Source: Pirellulaceae bacterium (GTDB taxonomy: Bacteria > Planctomycetota > Planctomycetia > Pirellulales > Pirellulaceae). Taken from it: a stretch of 14,088 nucleotides of DNA. This document shows positions 8,173-14,088 of this stretch, piece after piece (the stretch's first letter is position 1; each line of letters starts with the position of its first letter). The position numbers were made by a program, and so were the translations under genes. Where the stretch lies: NCBI GenBank assembly GCA_030744095.1, contig JASLRF010000266.1, positions 1 to 14,088 of the forward strand, in the 5' to 3' direction. A model generated the notes under the pieces. That model was not told the origin of the DNA and did not search any database. It was given only the letters and a program-made list of their open reading frames with translations.

Positions 8173-9207
8173 CTACTGCGCTGACGACCGCGTGCCGTGA
8201 GGCGAGCCGCCGATGGGAGTGTCGAAAGAGAGAGGGCGGCTGGCGGTGAGATAGCTGCGGTTGAAGAGGACACGTTTCAATTCTCGAAATTCGTCGAAGC
8301 TGTCAGGGTAGGTCCAGACCGTAATCGTGGTCGCTTCGGGTTGATTTGTGGCGAGAAGCCTGTGGAATTGCGAGTCTTTTTGCAGGGCTTCAGCCAGCGG
8401 TTCGCCCATATCGTCGTCCTCGGGAATCAAGATGAACCGATCCAATTCGACGCCACGTTGCACTGCGACCCCCATCTGCGTCGGCCGACGGTATTCAACG
8501 CGCTTCAGCGTGTACTTCATCCAGAAGCCGCCGATCGGTCCAAACGTTTCAGTTAATTCGGGCTGTTCTTTCAAACGCCACACTTTCTGCCTCGCCTCGA
8601 CTTGAAGACGGCCCACGAGTTCGTCCCACGGAACAAACGCCAGCCTGCCGTTATGGAGCCGAAAATGGAGTTCCTTGCCAAAGACGGTCTTGGCCATCGG
8701 TGTTGGCAGGTGTTCGATCACCGTAACTGGGGCCGCGGAATTCTGGACGGTTTGCAAGGTGACTTGGACGGTCTCGAGCTCCTGACGGGCCGCTAGAACG
8801 GAACGCCGGGCATCGAACCGTTGTTGCTCGGCTTTCGACAGCTCGTCACGCCGATCGGCGATGGCTTGATCCGCTTGTGCGACGAGCATTTGGACTTTTC
8901 CGCGTTCCTGCCGCCGAATCGCGATCTCCAAGTCCTGGCGTTTGATTTTGTCTTCCAGGTCGAGGATGTCACTTTCGACGGCGTTTGCTGCTCTGAGTGC
9001 GGTTTCGGCATCCTTGGTTAGTCCGGCAAGGTTGGGGTGAACGACCTCCGTATCGGCAACGGGAGCCGCCTCGAGCAACACGTCTCTGGCGCGCACTCCA
9101 ATCACGATGACGAGGATGATCAGGATCCCCACCAGATTGGCCACGATATCTAGAAACGAATCTTGACCAGGTGCCTCGGCCTGGTTGCCTTTTCTCGTGC
9201 GCGTCAC
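8173..9207 (-). CDS. ExbD/TolR/MotB-like single-pass coiled-coil protein (TM helix with Asp)
   Basis: A 344-residue protein with a short basic cytoplasmic start, one TM helix (about 18-38: SFLDIVANLVGILIILVIVI) and a large outer part. Asp20 at the start of the TM helix sits where ExbD, TolR and MotB carry the ion-accepting Asp. A long coiled coil follows (about 65-155, rich in Glu, Arg, Gln and Ala), then a globular C-terminal domain containing FRLHNGRLAFVPWDELV and GGFWMKYTLKRVEYRRP. I do not recognise a peptidoglycan-binding OmpA motif. The start is GTG at 9207, overlapping the upstream stop as GTGA. It is the last gene of a three-gene operon with a TolQ/ExbB-like channel. Being a stator-type partner of that channel is inferred from position, topology and the Asp; the cargo or effector is unknown. 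Confidence 0.75.
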   Translation of the reverse strand: MTRTRKGNQAEAPGQDSFLDIVANLVGILIILVIVIGVRARDVLLEAAPVADTEVVHPNLAGLTKDAETALRAANAVESDILDLEDKIKRQDLEIAIRRQERGKVQMLVAQADQAIADRRDELSKAEQQRFDARRSVLAARQELETVQVTLQTVQNSAAPVTVIEHLPTPMAKTVFGKELHFRLHNGRLAFVPWDELVGRLQVEARQKVWRLKEQPELTETFGPIGGFWMKYTLKRVEYRRPTQMGVAVQRGVELDRFILIPEDDDMGEPLAEALQKDSQFHRLLATNQPEATTITVWTYPDSFDEFRELKRVLFNRSYLTASRPLSFDTPIGGSPHGTRSSAQ

Positions 9208-10838
9208 CAGGTTTTCCTTTTCACTTCCAAGCCACTACCTTCCATCAATCGTTCCAGTTCGATGAACATGGCCTCGCCACCCGGTGCCACTTCGACGTTC
9301 ACGACGGGTTTCCAGAATCCGCCGACCAACGCGAGTCCCCAACTGTCGGTGTGCCTCCAGATTTGAGAGACAAATTCGTCAATCTGTTCGGCCAGGTTGT
9401 TGTCGACGGTGATGGTTCGCGCATTGCGTTGGTCGCCTTGGTCGGGCAGGATCAGCAATCGATCGGGCCAACATGCGACACGCACTGGGCGAGTGATGCC
9501 GGTGGCGTTGCGCGACGCCTTGGGCAGTGCCCAGTTCGCACCGCGGGGTCCACGCATCGCGGCACCCAATGCCGATCCTCTGCGGTTGGTGCCGCCCTGG
9601 CCACCCGGTTGTTTCCCGGGGGGAGATGTCTGACCGCCGCGGCGCTGCGGGTTGGATTCCTGTTCTGCGTGCTGGCTTTGATTTTGCGTGCGGCCGTCGT
9701 TGGCTCGTTCCGTCGCAGAGTCTTGTTGAGGATCGGCGCTGCTGCCATCGGACTGGCCCGTTGCTGCTCGGCTTCCGCCAGTACCACCTCGTCCGCCTTG
9801 ACGGGTGCCGGCCTGATGCGTCGGGACGAATCCGCCGCGATGCGTTGCCACCAAGCCACCCCAACCGCCCCCCGCGCCACTTCCTCTACCACTTCCCGGG
9901 CCCCCGAACTGGCTGGGCATTGCCGCAGCCAGAATTGCCTGGCGCTGTCGCGCATCTGCTAACGATCGGATGATCAGCTCTCGCAGGACTGGATCGGCGG
10001 CGGGGTATTCGAGTTGCACGTCCGCTTCGATCAATTCGTATCCGAATTCGTCGTCCCAAGTCTTCATCGCATTTCGCGCCGCGCCATATGCCTCGGTGCC
10101 GTCAGGTCGCACGACCAGCAGCGGGTAAGGTTCGCCCGCTTCACCGACCACACCGTTGGCAGCCAGGTATTCGCGAGTGGCACGAAGTGCGGCGTCAAGC
10201 GGATTGCCAGGTCCGAGCGGGCCGTTCAGGTCCGCACCTGTGATGACCAGACCTTCGGGCTGCAACACGATGCCACGCGCCGTACATTCAATGAAGATCG
10301 GACGACGCTGTGTGCCGTGTGGGCCACGATAGGGAATGATGGCGAATGACCGAGGATGCTGTTCAGCTGCCAGTTTGGCTTCGTCCAATTGCTGTTGGGC
10401 CTGACCGATCGCTTGGCGGAGTCGCGCGAGTTCTTCACTGGCGTTTTCACGCGACTGCACGTCCGACTCGGCAGAGGCCGTAAGGCTCTTGGCTTCGGCC
10501 TGGAGCCGTTTCCATTTTTCTTCCAGACGCCGAATGTGATCTTCCAGATGGCTAAGTTCCAACCGATGATCGGCTTGTTTCTTGGTCATCTCCAAGCGTT
10601 GTTGATCGAGAATCTCCCGCCGCCACTGGTGGTCTTGTCGAGCGAGTTTGAGTTCTTCGGCCTGATCCAGTTCTTCGGCGGTCGGACCATCGTCCATCGC
10701 CACGGTGGCGTACACGCGGGCTTGCTGGACCACCAGCACAAGCAGAACGATGAGGGCACCCATCATGCAGATCAGCACCGCCAAGAACGGAAACAGGGAG
10801 ACGGTAATCTGCGTTTTGCGGTAGGTTCGCCGCGTCAT
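9204..10838 (-). CDS. Membrane-anchored coiled-coil protein with Gly/Gln-rich linker, TolR-like topology without Asp
   Basis: A 544-residue protein of unknown function. There is one TM helix near the N-terminus (about 14-37: SLFPFLAVLICMMGALIVLL), with Pro17 where the next gene product has Asp. A coiled coil spans about 55-165. A globular domain follows (about 166-305; FAIIPYRGPHGTQRRPIFIE, GIVLQPEG, YPLLVVRPDG). A low-complexity linker of Gly, Gln, Ser, Thr and Arg (about 312-440) leads to a small C-terminal domain (about 445-544; VRVACWPDRLLILPDQG, WGLALVGGFWKPVVNVEV). ATG at 10838 overlaps the upstream stop as ATGA, and the stop overlaps the next GTG start, so the three genes are translationally coupled. 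Shared layout with the downstream protein suggests the pair are distant paralogues forming a heteromeric stator; that is inference. Confidence 0.8.
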   Translation of the reverse strand: MTRRTYRKTQITVSLFPFLAVLICMMGALIVLLVLVVQQARVYATVAMDDGPTAEELDQAEELKLARQDHQWRREILDQQRLEMTKKQADHRLELSHLEDHIRRLEEKWKRLQAEAKSLTASAESDVQSRENASEELARLRQAIGQAQQQLDEAKLAAEQHPRSFAIIPYRGPHGTQRRPIFIECTARGIVLQPEGLVITGADLNGPLGPGNPLDAALRATREYLAANGVVGEAGEPYPLLVVRPDGTEAYGAARNAMKTWDDEFGYELIEADVQLEYPAADPVLRELIIRSLADARQRQAILAAAMPSQFGGPGSGRGSGAGGGWGGLVATHRGGFVPTHQAGTRQGGRGGTGGSRAATGQSDGSSADPQQDSATERANDGRTQNQSQHAEQESNPQRRGGQTSPPGKQPGGQGGTNRRGSALGAAMRGPRGANWALPKASRNATGITRPVRVACWPDRLLILPDQGDQRNARTITVDNNLAEQIDEFVSQIWRHTDSWGLALVGGFWKPVVNVEVAPGGEAMFIELERLMEGSGLEVKRKTW

Positions 10839-12265
10839 GCCGCACGATCCTGGTTTGGATTGGCCTGGTTTGGATTGGCCTGGTTTGGATTGGCCTGCTC
10901 CACATGCTGTTCGAGAGTCTGGCCAGCGTCGTCGGACGGCCTAACATTGGAGGACTGGAGTTCCACGCGATGAACGGAATCGGTTGGCACAGCGAGTCTC
11001 GAGTTCAGCAAATGGATTGTCGCCGCCAGGCTCATCACGGTGTCCTCGAAGTTCTTCGCACCCGCGAGTGCCTGCAAGTTGTCATTCAGTTTCTGTTCCA
11101 ACGACGTGACGGTGTCGGTAGCGTCCAGCACCTTCGACATGATCTCACTTTGACGGACAAGTTCCTGTTGCTGCGAATACAACAGCCTCGCGTTGGCAGA
11201 TAATGCCGTCTGCCACTGTTCCCAGCGGAGCCCCATTTTCTCGTCAGTGTCCGCATGTGCCTTGGCCAGTGATTGACTGAGATTCTGCACAGAAGCGTCC
11301 AGCGATTGGGTAAGCGAATTACTGATAGTCTCGCCAGACAACTTCAGCATCTGGTTCCATTTGTCGTTGGCGTGGTCGATGGTCGAATGCCAATGTTCGG
11401 ACTGCGAGCGGACTATCTTCTCCGTTGTGGTGACGACGGCGTTGGCCATCGCTTGCAAGGACGCGGACTGCGGTTCGGAGCCGTTCCCGATGTCGAAACA
11501 TCCAACGAGTTCGTCGTGAACGCGATCGTCAACGTTGATTAGCAACTGCGTTTCGATGCGATCGACCAAAAACTGAATGAACATCAACACGATCGAAAGG
11601 CAGAGTGCAAGTGCCGTTGTGTCGAAGGCCACATACAGCCCAGACAGAAGTGACTGCATGGCGGCATTTGGGTCGGTGGCCAGCAGTTCGGATTGCGCGC
11701 CTAATTCGCCAAGCGCCTTGGTGATACCGATAACCGTGCCCAGAAAACCGAGCATGGGTGTGGCCCAGATAATGATCCGGACCAGTGAAAAACTTTCCTG
11801 TTGCCGAGCGGCATCGACGTCGGATAAGTACTTGAGCTCCTCGTCGAGACCTTCGCCTGATTGCTTGCGATCGACGAAGTCCACTGCATTACAGAAACGT
11901 TGGGCTAGATATGTTTGACGAATGTACTTGGGCAGTTCATCCAGATTGTCCAACAGGCGGGGGCAGGCATCGATCGACGATTCTCCCTCAGCCGACAGAT
12001 CCACGTTGACTCGTGAAAAGACCAGGTACTGTCCACAGACATCGGCGAACTTGATGAGCAAGGCGGCCAGTCCAACAAAGAACATCCCCGTGGCAAACAG
12101 TGAAACCGGGTGCGACGCGAAATATCGATTCATCGCCTCGGTGTTTAGAGGTCCTTGGAAGATCAGGACATAGAACACGCTACACGCAGCCGCACCAATG
12201 ACCAGCGGCCACCCGAGTCCACTGAGGGCTTTGAACAACGAGCTTCGTTCATTCCGTACCGTCAC
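10835..12265 (-). CDS. MotA/TolQ/ExbB-like proton-channel protein with long helical tail
   Basis: A 476-residue membrane protein. TM segments appear near residues 16-34 (WPLVIGAAACSVFYVLIF), 55-75 (LFATGMFFVGLAALLI), 163-183 and 205-230. The last two carry the family hallmark: TPMLGFLGTVIGIT, and LLSGLYVAFDTTALALCLSI with the polar Thr residues that line the ion path in ExbB and TolQ. In that family such a channel oligomer surrounds TM helices of ExbD/TolR-type partners and is powered by the proton or sodium gradient. The C-terminal 200 residues are a predicted cytoplasmic helical tail, far longer than in TolQ or ExbB. The protein ends in three ANPNQ repeats. GTG at 12265 is chosen over TTG at 12271 because AGGA at 12274-12277 then has 8-base spacing. 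First gene of the operon; the next start overlaps its stop. Confidence 0.85.
   Translation of the reverse strand: MTVRNERSSLFKALSGLGWPLVIGAAACSVFYVLIFQGPLNTEAMNRYFASHPVSLFATGMFFVGLAALLIKFADVCGQYLVFSRVNVDLSAEGESSIDACPRLLDNLDELPKYIRQTYLAQRFCNAVDFVDRKQSGEGLDEELKYLSDVDAARQQESFSLVRIIIWATPMLGFLGTVIGITKALGELGAQSELLATDPNAAMQSLLSGLYVAFDTTALALCLSIVLMFIQFLVDRIETQLLINVDDRVHDELVGCFDIGNGSEPQSASLQAMANAVVTTTEKIVRSQSEHWHSTIDHANDKWNQMLKLSGETISNSLTQSLDASVQNLSQSLAKAHADTDEKMGLRWEQWQTALSANARLLYSQQQELVRQSEIMSKVLDATDTVTSLEQKLNDNLQALAGAKNFEDTVMSLAATIHLLNSRLAVPTDSVHRVELQSSNVRPSDDAGQTLEQHVEQANPNQANPNQANPNQDRAA
10851..10895. repeat. 15-base tandem repeat, three perfect copies, coding
   Basis: TGGTTTGGATTGGCC occurs at 10851-10865, 10866-10880 and 10881-10895 with no mismatch. 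Read on the minus strand it encodes repeated A-N-P-N-Q near the C-terminus of the channel protein, ending 13 bases before the overlapping stop/start with the next gene. The unit is a multiple of three, so copy-number change would keep frame. Confidence 0.95.
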
Positions 12266-12273
12266 GGCCAAAT

Positions 12274-12277
12274 TCCT
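12274..12277 (-). promoter_or_regulatory. Ribosome binding site deciding the channel-gene start
   Basis: AGGA on the minus strand, within GAAAGGAAT, lies 8 bases before GTG 12265. It would be only 2 bases before the alternative TTG at 12271, so it favours the GTG. Confidence 0.6.
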
Positions 12278-12566
12278 TTCACAGTGTCGCTAGCGTTGCT
12301 CGCAAAGTGCGCGGCATCGTTCTCGATCAGAAATCGGCGCGTACAGGGCGGGCGGTTGAGTTTTTATCGTTCAAATCCGCAAAATCGATATCGCCGCCTT
12401 GAGCGGAAAAGATTGCCAAAGTCTGGCAGTCACCCTGACCGATACGTTTTGCACGTAGAAGCAACACGACATACAAGCAATCCACCTTCCTGGGCACCAA
12501 GCGGCACACCAGAGAACGACGCGAGCGCGAATGAGCGTTATCGAATTCGCGGCATCCCAGGGGGGG

Positions 12567-12610
12567 AGAAGGGCCCAGAAGTCGGTCTTGACGGCATACT
12601 GGGCCCTTCT
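12567..12610 (-). terminator. Strong hairpin terminator after queD
   Basis: AGAAGGGCCCAG (12567-12578) pairs perfectly with CTGGGCCCTTCT (12599-12610): a 12-bp GC-rich stem with a 20-base loop that may fold further (GTC/GAC). It begins 9 bases after the queD stop. The T-rich flank (TTGTTT) is on the plus-strand 3' side, while on the minus strand the hairpin is followed by a C-run. It should still end queCD transcripts and would work as a textbook terminator in the opposite direction. Confidence 0.6.
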
Positions 12611-12619
12611 TTGTTTGCA

Positions 12620-13021
12620 CTACGAGTAATACGTGGCGAAACAGTTTGGCGTTTCCCATAACTGCGTTTGCACGATGGGAAAGCCGTGGCTCGCGGCGAA
12701 TTCATGGATTAGCCGCGCGATGTTCTCGGCCGTTGGGTTCGTGTCGATCAGGTACACCGGTTCGTTCATCTCACGCAAGATGGGAACCATCGGGTCCGCA
12801 CGCTGCAGAATCATGCGATGGTCAAGGTTGTCGTCGATCCACTGGTTGACGACTCTCTTAATTTCAGAAAAGTCGATCACCATGCCGCGATCATCGAGGT
12901 TCTCTGACTCCAACGTAATGATTGCGCGGCCGTTATGGCCATGCAAGTACTTGCACTTGCCGTCGTAATTCAACAAACGATGGCCATAGCAAAAGTCGAT
13001 CTCTCTAGTTACGCGGAACAT
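12620..13021 (-). CDS. queD: QueD, 6-carboxy-5,6,7,8-tetrahydropterin synthase
   Basis: A 133-residue enzyme of the 6-pyruvoyltetrahydropterin synthase fold. QueD converts 7,8-dihydroneopterin triphosphate to 6-carboxytetrahydropterin, an early step to preQ0 and queuosine. Zinc ligands are His14 (GHRL) and His27/His29 (LHGHNGR). Cys23 in C-K-Y-L-H-G-H is the catalytic Cys of the C-x3-H-G-H motif. Asp67-His68 (LDHR), Glu99 (PTAEN) and Glu123 (LWETPN) complete the family pattern. Length is normal for QueD (about 120-140). The Cys motif fits QueD rather than PTPS-III-type folate enzymes, though these overlap in activity. The ATG at 13021 has no clear ribosome site and starts 15 bases after the queC-like stop, so coupling with that gene is likely. 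The operon ends at the hairpin just downstream. Confidence 0.92.
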   Translation of the reverse strand: MFRVTREIDFCYGHRLLNYDGKCKYLHGHNGRAIITLESENLDDRGMVIDFSEIKRVVNQWIDDNLDHRMILQRADPMVPILREMNEPVYLIDTNPTAENIARLIHEFAASHGFPIVQTQLWETPNCFATYYS

Positions 13022-13036
13022 TGTTTTCTATCTGCT

Positions 13037-13732
13037 TCAGATGGCGGGAATCGTGTCGACAGGATCTTGGACGTAGGATGTGAAGTCTGGCAACTGAATC
13101 GATCGGAAGGCAGTTTGGCGTTCGGCGCACTTATTACAAGATCCACAATGGCGGTAGCCCACCGGTGCGATACACGAATAAGTCTTCTCCAATGGGAAAT
13201 TGCTTCCCATGGCCATGACGGCTTGCTTGTCATATCGAGCAAACGGTCGGCCGATCTCCAGAGGTCGCTCCAAGCCGCAATTCAGTGCGGTTTGCAGCGG
13301 CTGGAAAAACTTCTCGGTGGCGTCTGTAAAGGGGCTTGTTCCCAGCGAGGCTAGCGCCAAGCGAGGCACGCCGTTGAGTTTACACCAGATCCCCGCCTTG
13401 ACGATCAGGAGGGCATTTCGCCCAGGAAGGTAAACTTCAATGTCTGCTGATTCGGCGTCCGGAGCGGTTGCGTTGGAGAGGCTCCAGTGATCGCCATAAA
13501 GGTCGTTCACGGGAACATCCAAGACCACCAAATCATGGAGATCTGCTGATCGAATCGCACGGAGGTAATCTCTGGCGGCCGCCGATTCGGCTTCTTCCCA
13601 CCTGAGGCCCGAGCGAATGTACAGGGGCTGGACCTTGCAGCCTGTCTCCAAGAGGTAGGTTATTAGAATGCTGCTATCCAAGCCTCCACTAAACAAAACG
13701 CCCGTCGTCGAGGTGGAGTTGGTGGATTTCAT
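13037..13732 (-). CDS. queC: QueC-like 7-cyano-7-deazaguanine synthase (ExsB family)
   Basis: A 231-residue ATP-dependent enzyme. Canonical QueC converts 7-carboxy-7-deazaguanine to preQ0 using ammonia and ATP. The PP-loop SGGLDSS (Ser15-Ser21) binds ATP pyrophosphate, YLPGRN matches the conserved PGRN block, and Cys187, Cys196, Cys199 and Cys202 (CIAP..., CGSCNKC) form the zinc site. Length is normal. Departure: where canonical QueC has a D-x-S-G-Y-P-D-C-R segment, this protein has LASLGTSPFTDATEKFF, so it belongs to a divergent ExsB/QueC subgroup. The ATG at 13732 has GGAAG on the minus strand (13738-13742) with 5-base spacing. Pairing with queD, 15 bases away, supports a role in 7-deazaguanine synthesis. 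QueE and FolE are not in this window. Confidence 0.85.
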   Translation of the reverse strand: MKSTNSTSTTGVLFSGGLDSSILITYLLETGCKVQPLYIRSGLRWEEAESAAARDYLRAIRSADLHDLVVLDVPVNDLYGDHWSLSNATAPDAESADIEVYLPGRNALLIVKAGIWCKLNGVPRLALASLGTSPFTDATEKFFQPLQTALNCGLERPLEIGRPFARYDKQAVMAMGSNFPLEKTYSCIAPVGYRHCGSCNKCAERQTAFRSIQLPDFTSYVQDPVDTIPAI

Positions 13733-13767
13733 GGTATCTTCCGGTCAGCCGCCGAGGGTGCGAGTGA

Positions 13768-13783
13768 CACACTTTAGCGTGTG
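13768..13783. repeat. Small palindrome CACAC-TTTAGC-GTGTG
   Basis: A 5-bp perfect stem with a 6-base loop. An outer G-C pair follows after one mismatch (G13766/C13785 region). It lies about 36 bases upstream of the queC ATG. It could be a dispersed REP-like element of planctomycetes or an operator; recollection of similar sequences is not proof. Confidence 0.35.
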
Positions 13784-13913
13784 CCTGGGCATTGTAGGCC
13801 TTGTGAAACCTGCATTCGAGGGGACGGGAATGTCGAGGTCTTTCCCGGTTTCTGGAGATTCGACGATTGTTAATCCCGGTTCCAAGGTGACCCGGTGGCT
13901 CCCAAGGTTCTCG

Positions 13914-13939
13914 GGGACGCACGAACGGGACGCACGAAC
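13914..13939. repeat. 13-base direct repeat, two perfect copies
   Basis: GGGACGCACGAAC is present at 13914-13926 and 13927-13939, followed by a G-run. It is in the non-coding stretch upstream of queC. No function is apparent. Confidence 0.85.
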
Positions 13940-14088
13940 GGGGGCGGGTGTCTTTTTCGGTCGATTTGCGTACCCCGGCTATTGCGTTCTCCTCCGAAAG
14001 AGACTCCCGACTGTTCCCTATCACCTGAAGCGAGGGCCCGTGCCCCCAAATTCTTCTTACCGGCTGACCTTGCCTGGTCTCGGAGAGC

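Larger units (their letters stand above)
12266..12619. other. Intergenic region upstream of the channel operon
   Basis: These 354 bases lie between the queD stop and the channel-protein start, all genes on the minus strand. They hold the strong hairpin at 12567-12610 next to queD and the Shine-Dalgarno at 12274-12277 next to the channel gene. A promoter for the three-gene operon should be here, but I cannot point to convincing -35/-10 boxes. A short minus-strand open frame (12327-12659) runs through the hairpin and antisense-like sequence and is not believed. Confidence 0.5.
13733..14088. other. Gene-free region upstream of queC to window edge
   Basis: These 356 bases contain no ORF I would defend. 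The minus-strand frame 13689-14024 is Arg/His/Pro-rich and overlaps the queC start, which looks like chance. The region holds a small palindrome (13768-13783) and a 13-base direct repeat (13914-13939). The promoter of queCD should be here but no clear boxes or known riboswitch fold (preQ1) could be recognised. Confidence 0.5.

Noticed and set aside
9171..9962. Plus-strand 263-residue open frame
   Set aside because: Antisense to the Gly/Gln-rich linker gene, whose biased composition keeps the opposite strand open.
10356..10973. Plus-strand 205-residue open frame with a WFGLA repeat
   Set aside because: Antisense to the coiled-coil and ANPNQ-repeat coding region; the repeat is explained by the minus-strand gene.
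8173..12265. Zorya defence system
   Set aside because: There is a MotA-like protein with a tail, but no ZorB-type OmpA domain was recognised and no ZorC, ZorD or ZorE is present; the neighbours are metabolic genes.
12368..12379. CGTTCAAATCCG, resembling a tRNA T-loop
   Set aside because: Flanking bases do not pair as a T-stem and no acceptor, D or anticodon arms can be built around it.
12327..12659. Minus-strand 110-residue open frame between queD and the channel gene
   Set aside because: Starts inside queD, crosses the terminator hairpin and shows no domain or composition like a protein.
13689..14024. Minus-strand 111-residue open frame upstream of queC
   Set aside because: Overlaps the queC start in another frame and is made of repeat-derived Arg/His/Pro-rich sequence.
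13733..14088. preQ1 riboswitch upstream of queC
   Set aside because: No recognisable H-type pseudoknot core or conserved preQ1 aptamer sequence could be identified next to the ribosome site.

Overview
The window reads as a stretch of a planctomycete chromosome, probably of the Pirellula/Rhodopirellula kind. This is inferred from content: a secreted type I sulfatase, a TolQ/ExbB-like channel gene followed by two long membrane-anchored coiled-coil proteins, non-ATG starts (GTG) without strong ribosome sites, and moderately high GC. No rRNA, tRNA, insertion sequence, prophage or CRISPR array was found.

Layout. (1) Positions 1-2878, plus strand: the 3' part of a gene resembling the transglutaminase-elicitor family, then a complete secreted S9-family serine peptidase 12 bases downstream, probably one operon. 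(2) 2908-4014, minus strand: an M24 Xaa-Pro aminopeptidase, convergent with the S9 peptidase. (3) 4015-4400: intergenic, with a near-perfect palindrome and a possible 15-codon leader ORF that overlaps the next start. (4) 4401-5060, plus: a PPP-type metallophosphatase. (5) 5061-5228: intergenic, with two perfect 16-base tandem copies. (6) 5229-8071, plus: a secreted sulfatase and a group II PLP-dependent decarboxylase, 14 bases apart. (7) 8173-12265, minus: three genes joined by 4-base overlaps (ATGA, GTGA), encoding a TolQ/ExbB/MotA-like channel protein with a long helical tail and two single-pass TM/coiled-coil proteins. (8) 12620-13732, minus: queC-like and queD genes for 7-deazaguanine synthesis, ending in a strong 12-bp hairpin. 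(9) 13733-14088: no gene; a small palindrome and a 13-base direct repeat.

How the genes fit together. The S9 and M24 enzymes both belong to proline-directed peptidase families and could act in sequence on peptides, one outside and one inside the cytoplasm. The sulfatase suits sulfated-polysaccharide use. QueD and the QueC-like protein perform two steps of preQ0 synthesis, although the QueC-like protein differs from canonical QueC at one conserved segment. The most interesting locus is the three-gene membrane module. It looks like an ion-driven TolQR/ExbBD/MotAB-type motor, but with two different stator-like partners: one carries the expected Asp at the start of its single TM helix, and the other has Pro at the aligned position. 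What it drives cannot be told from sequence.
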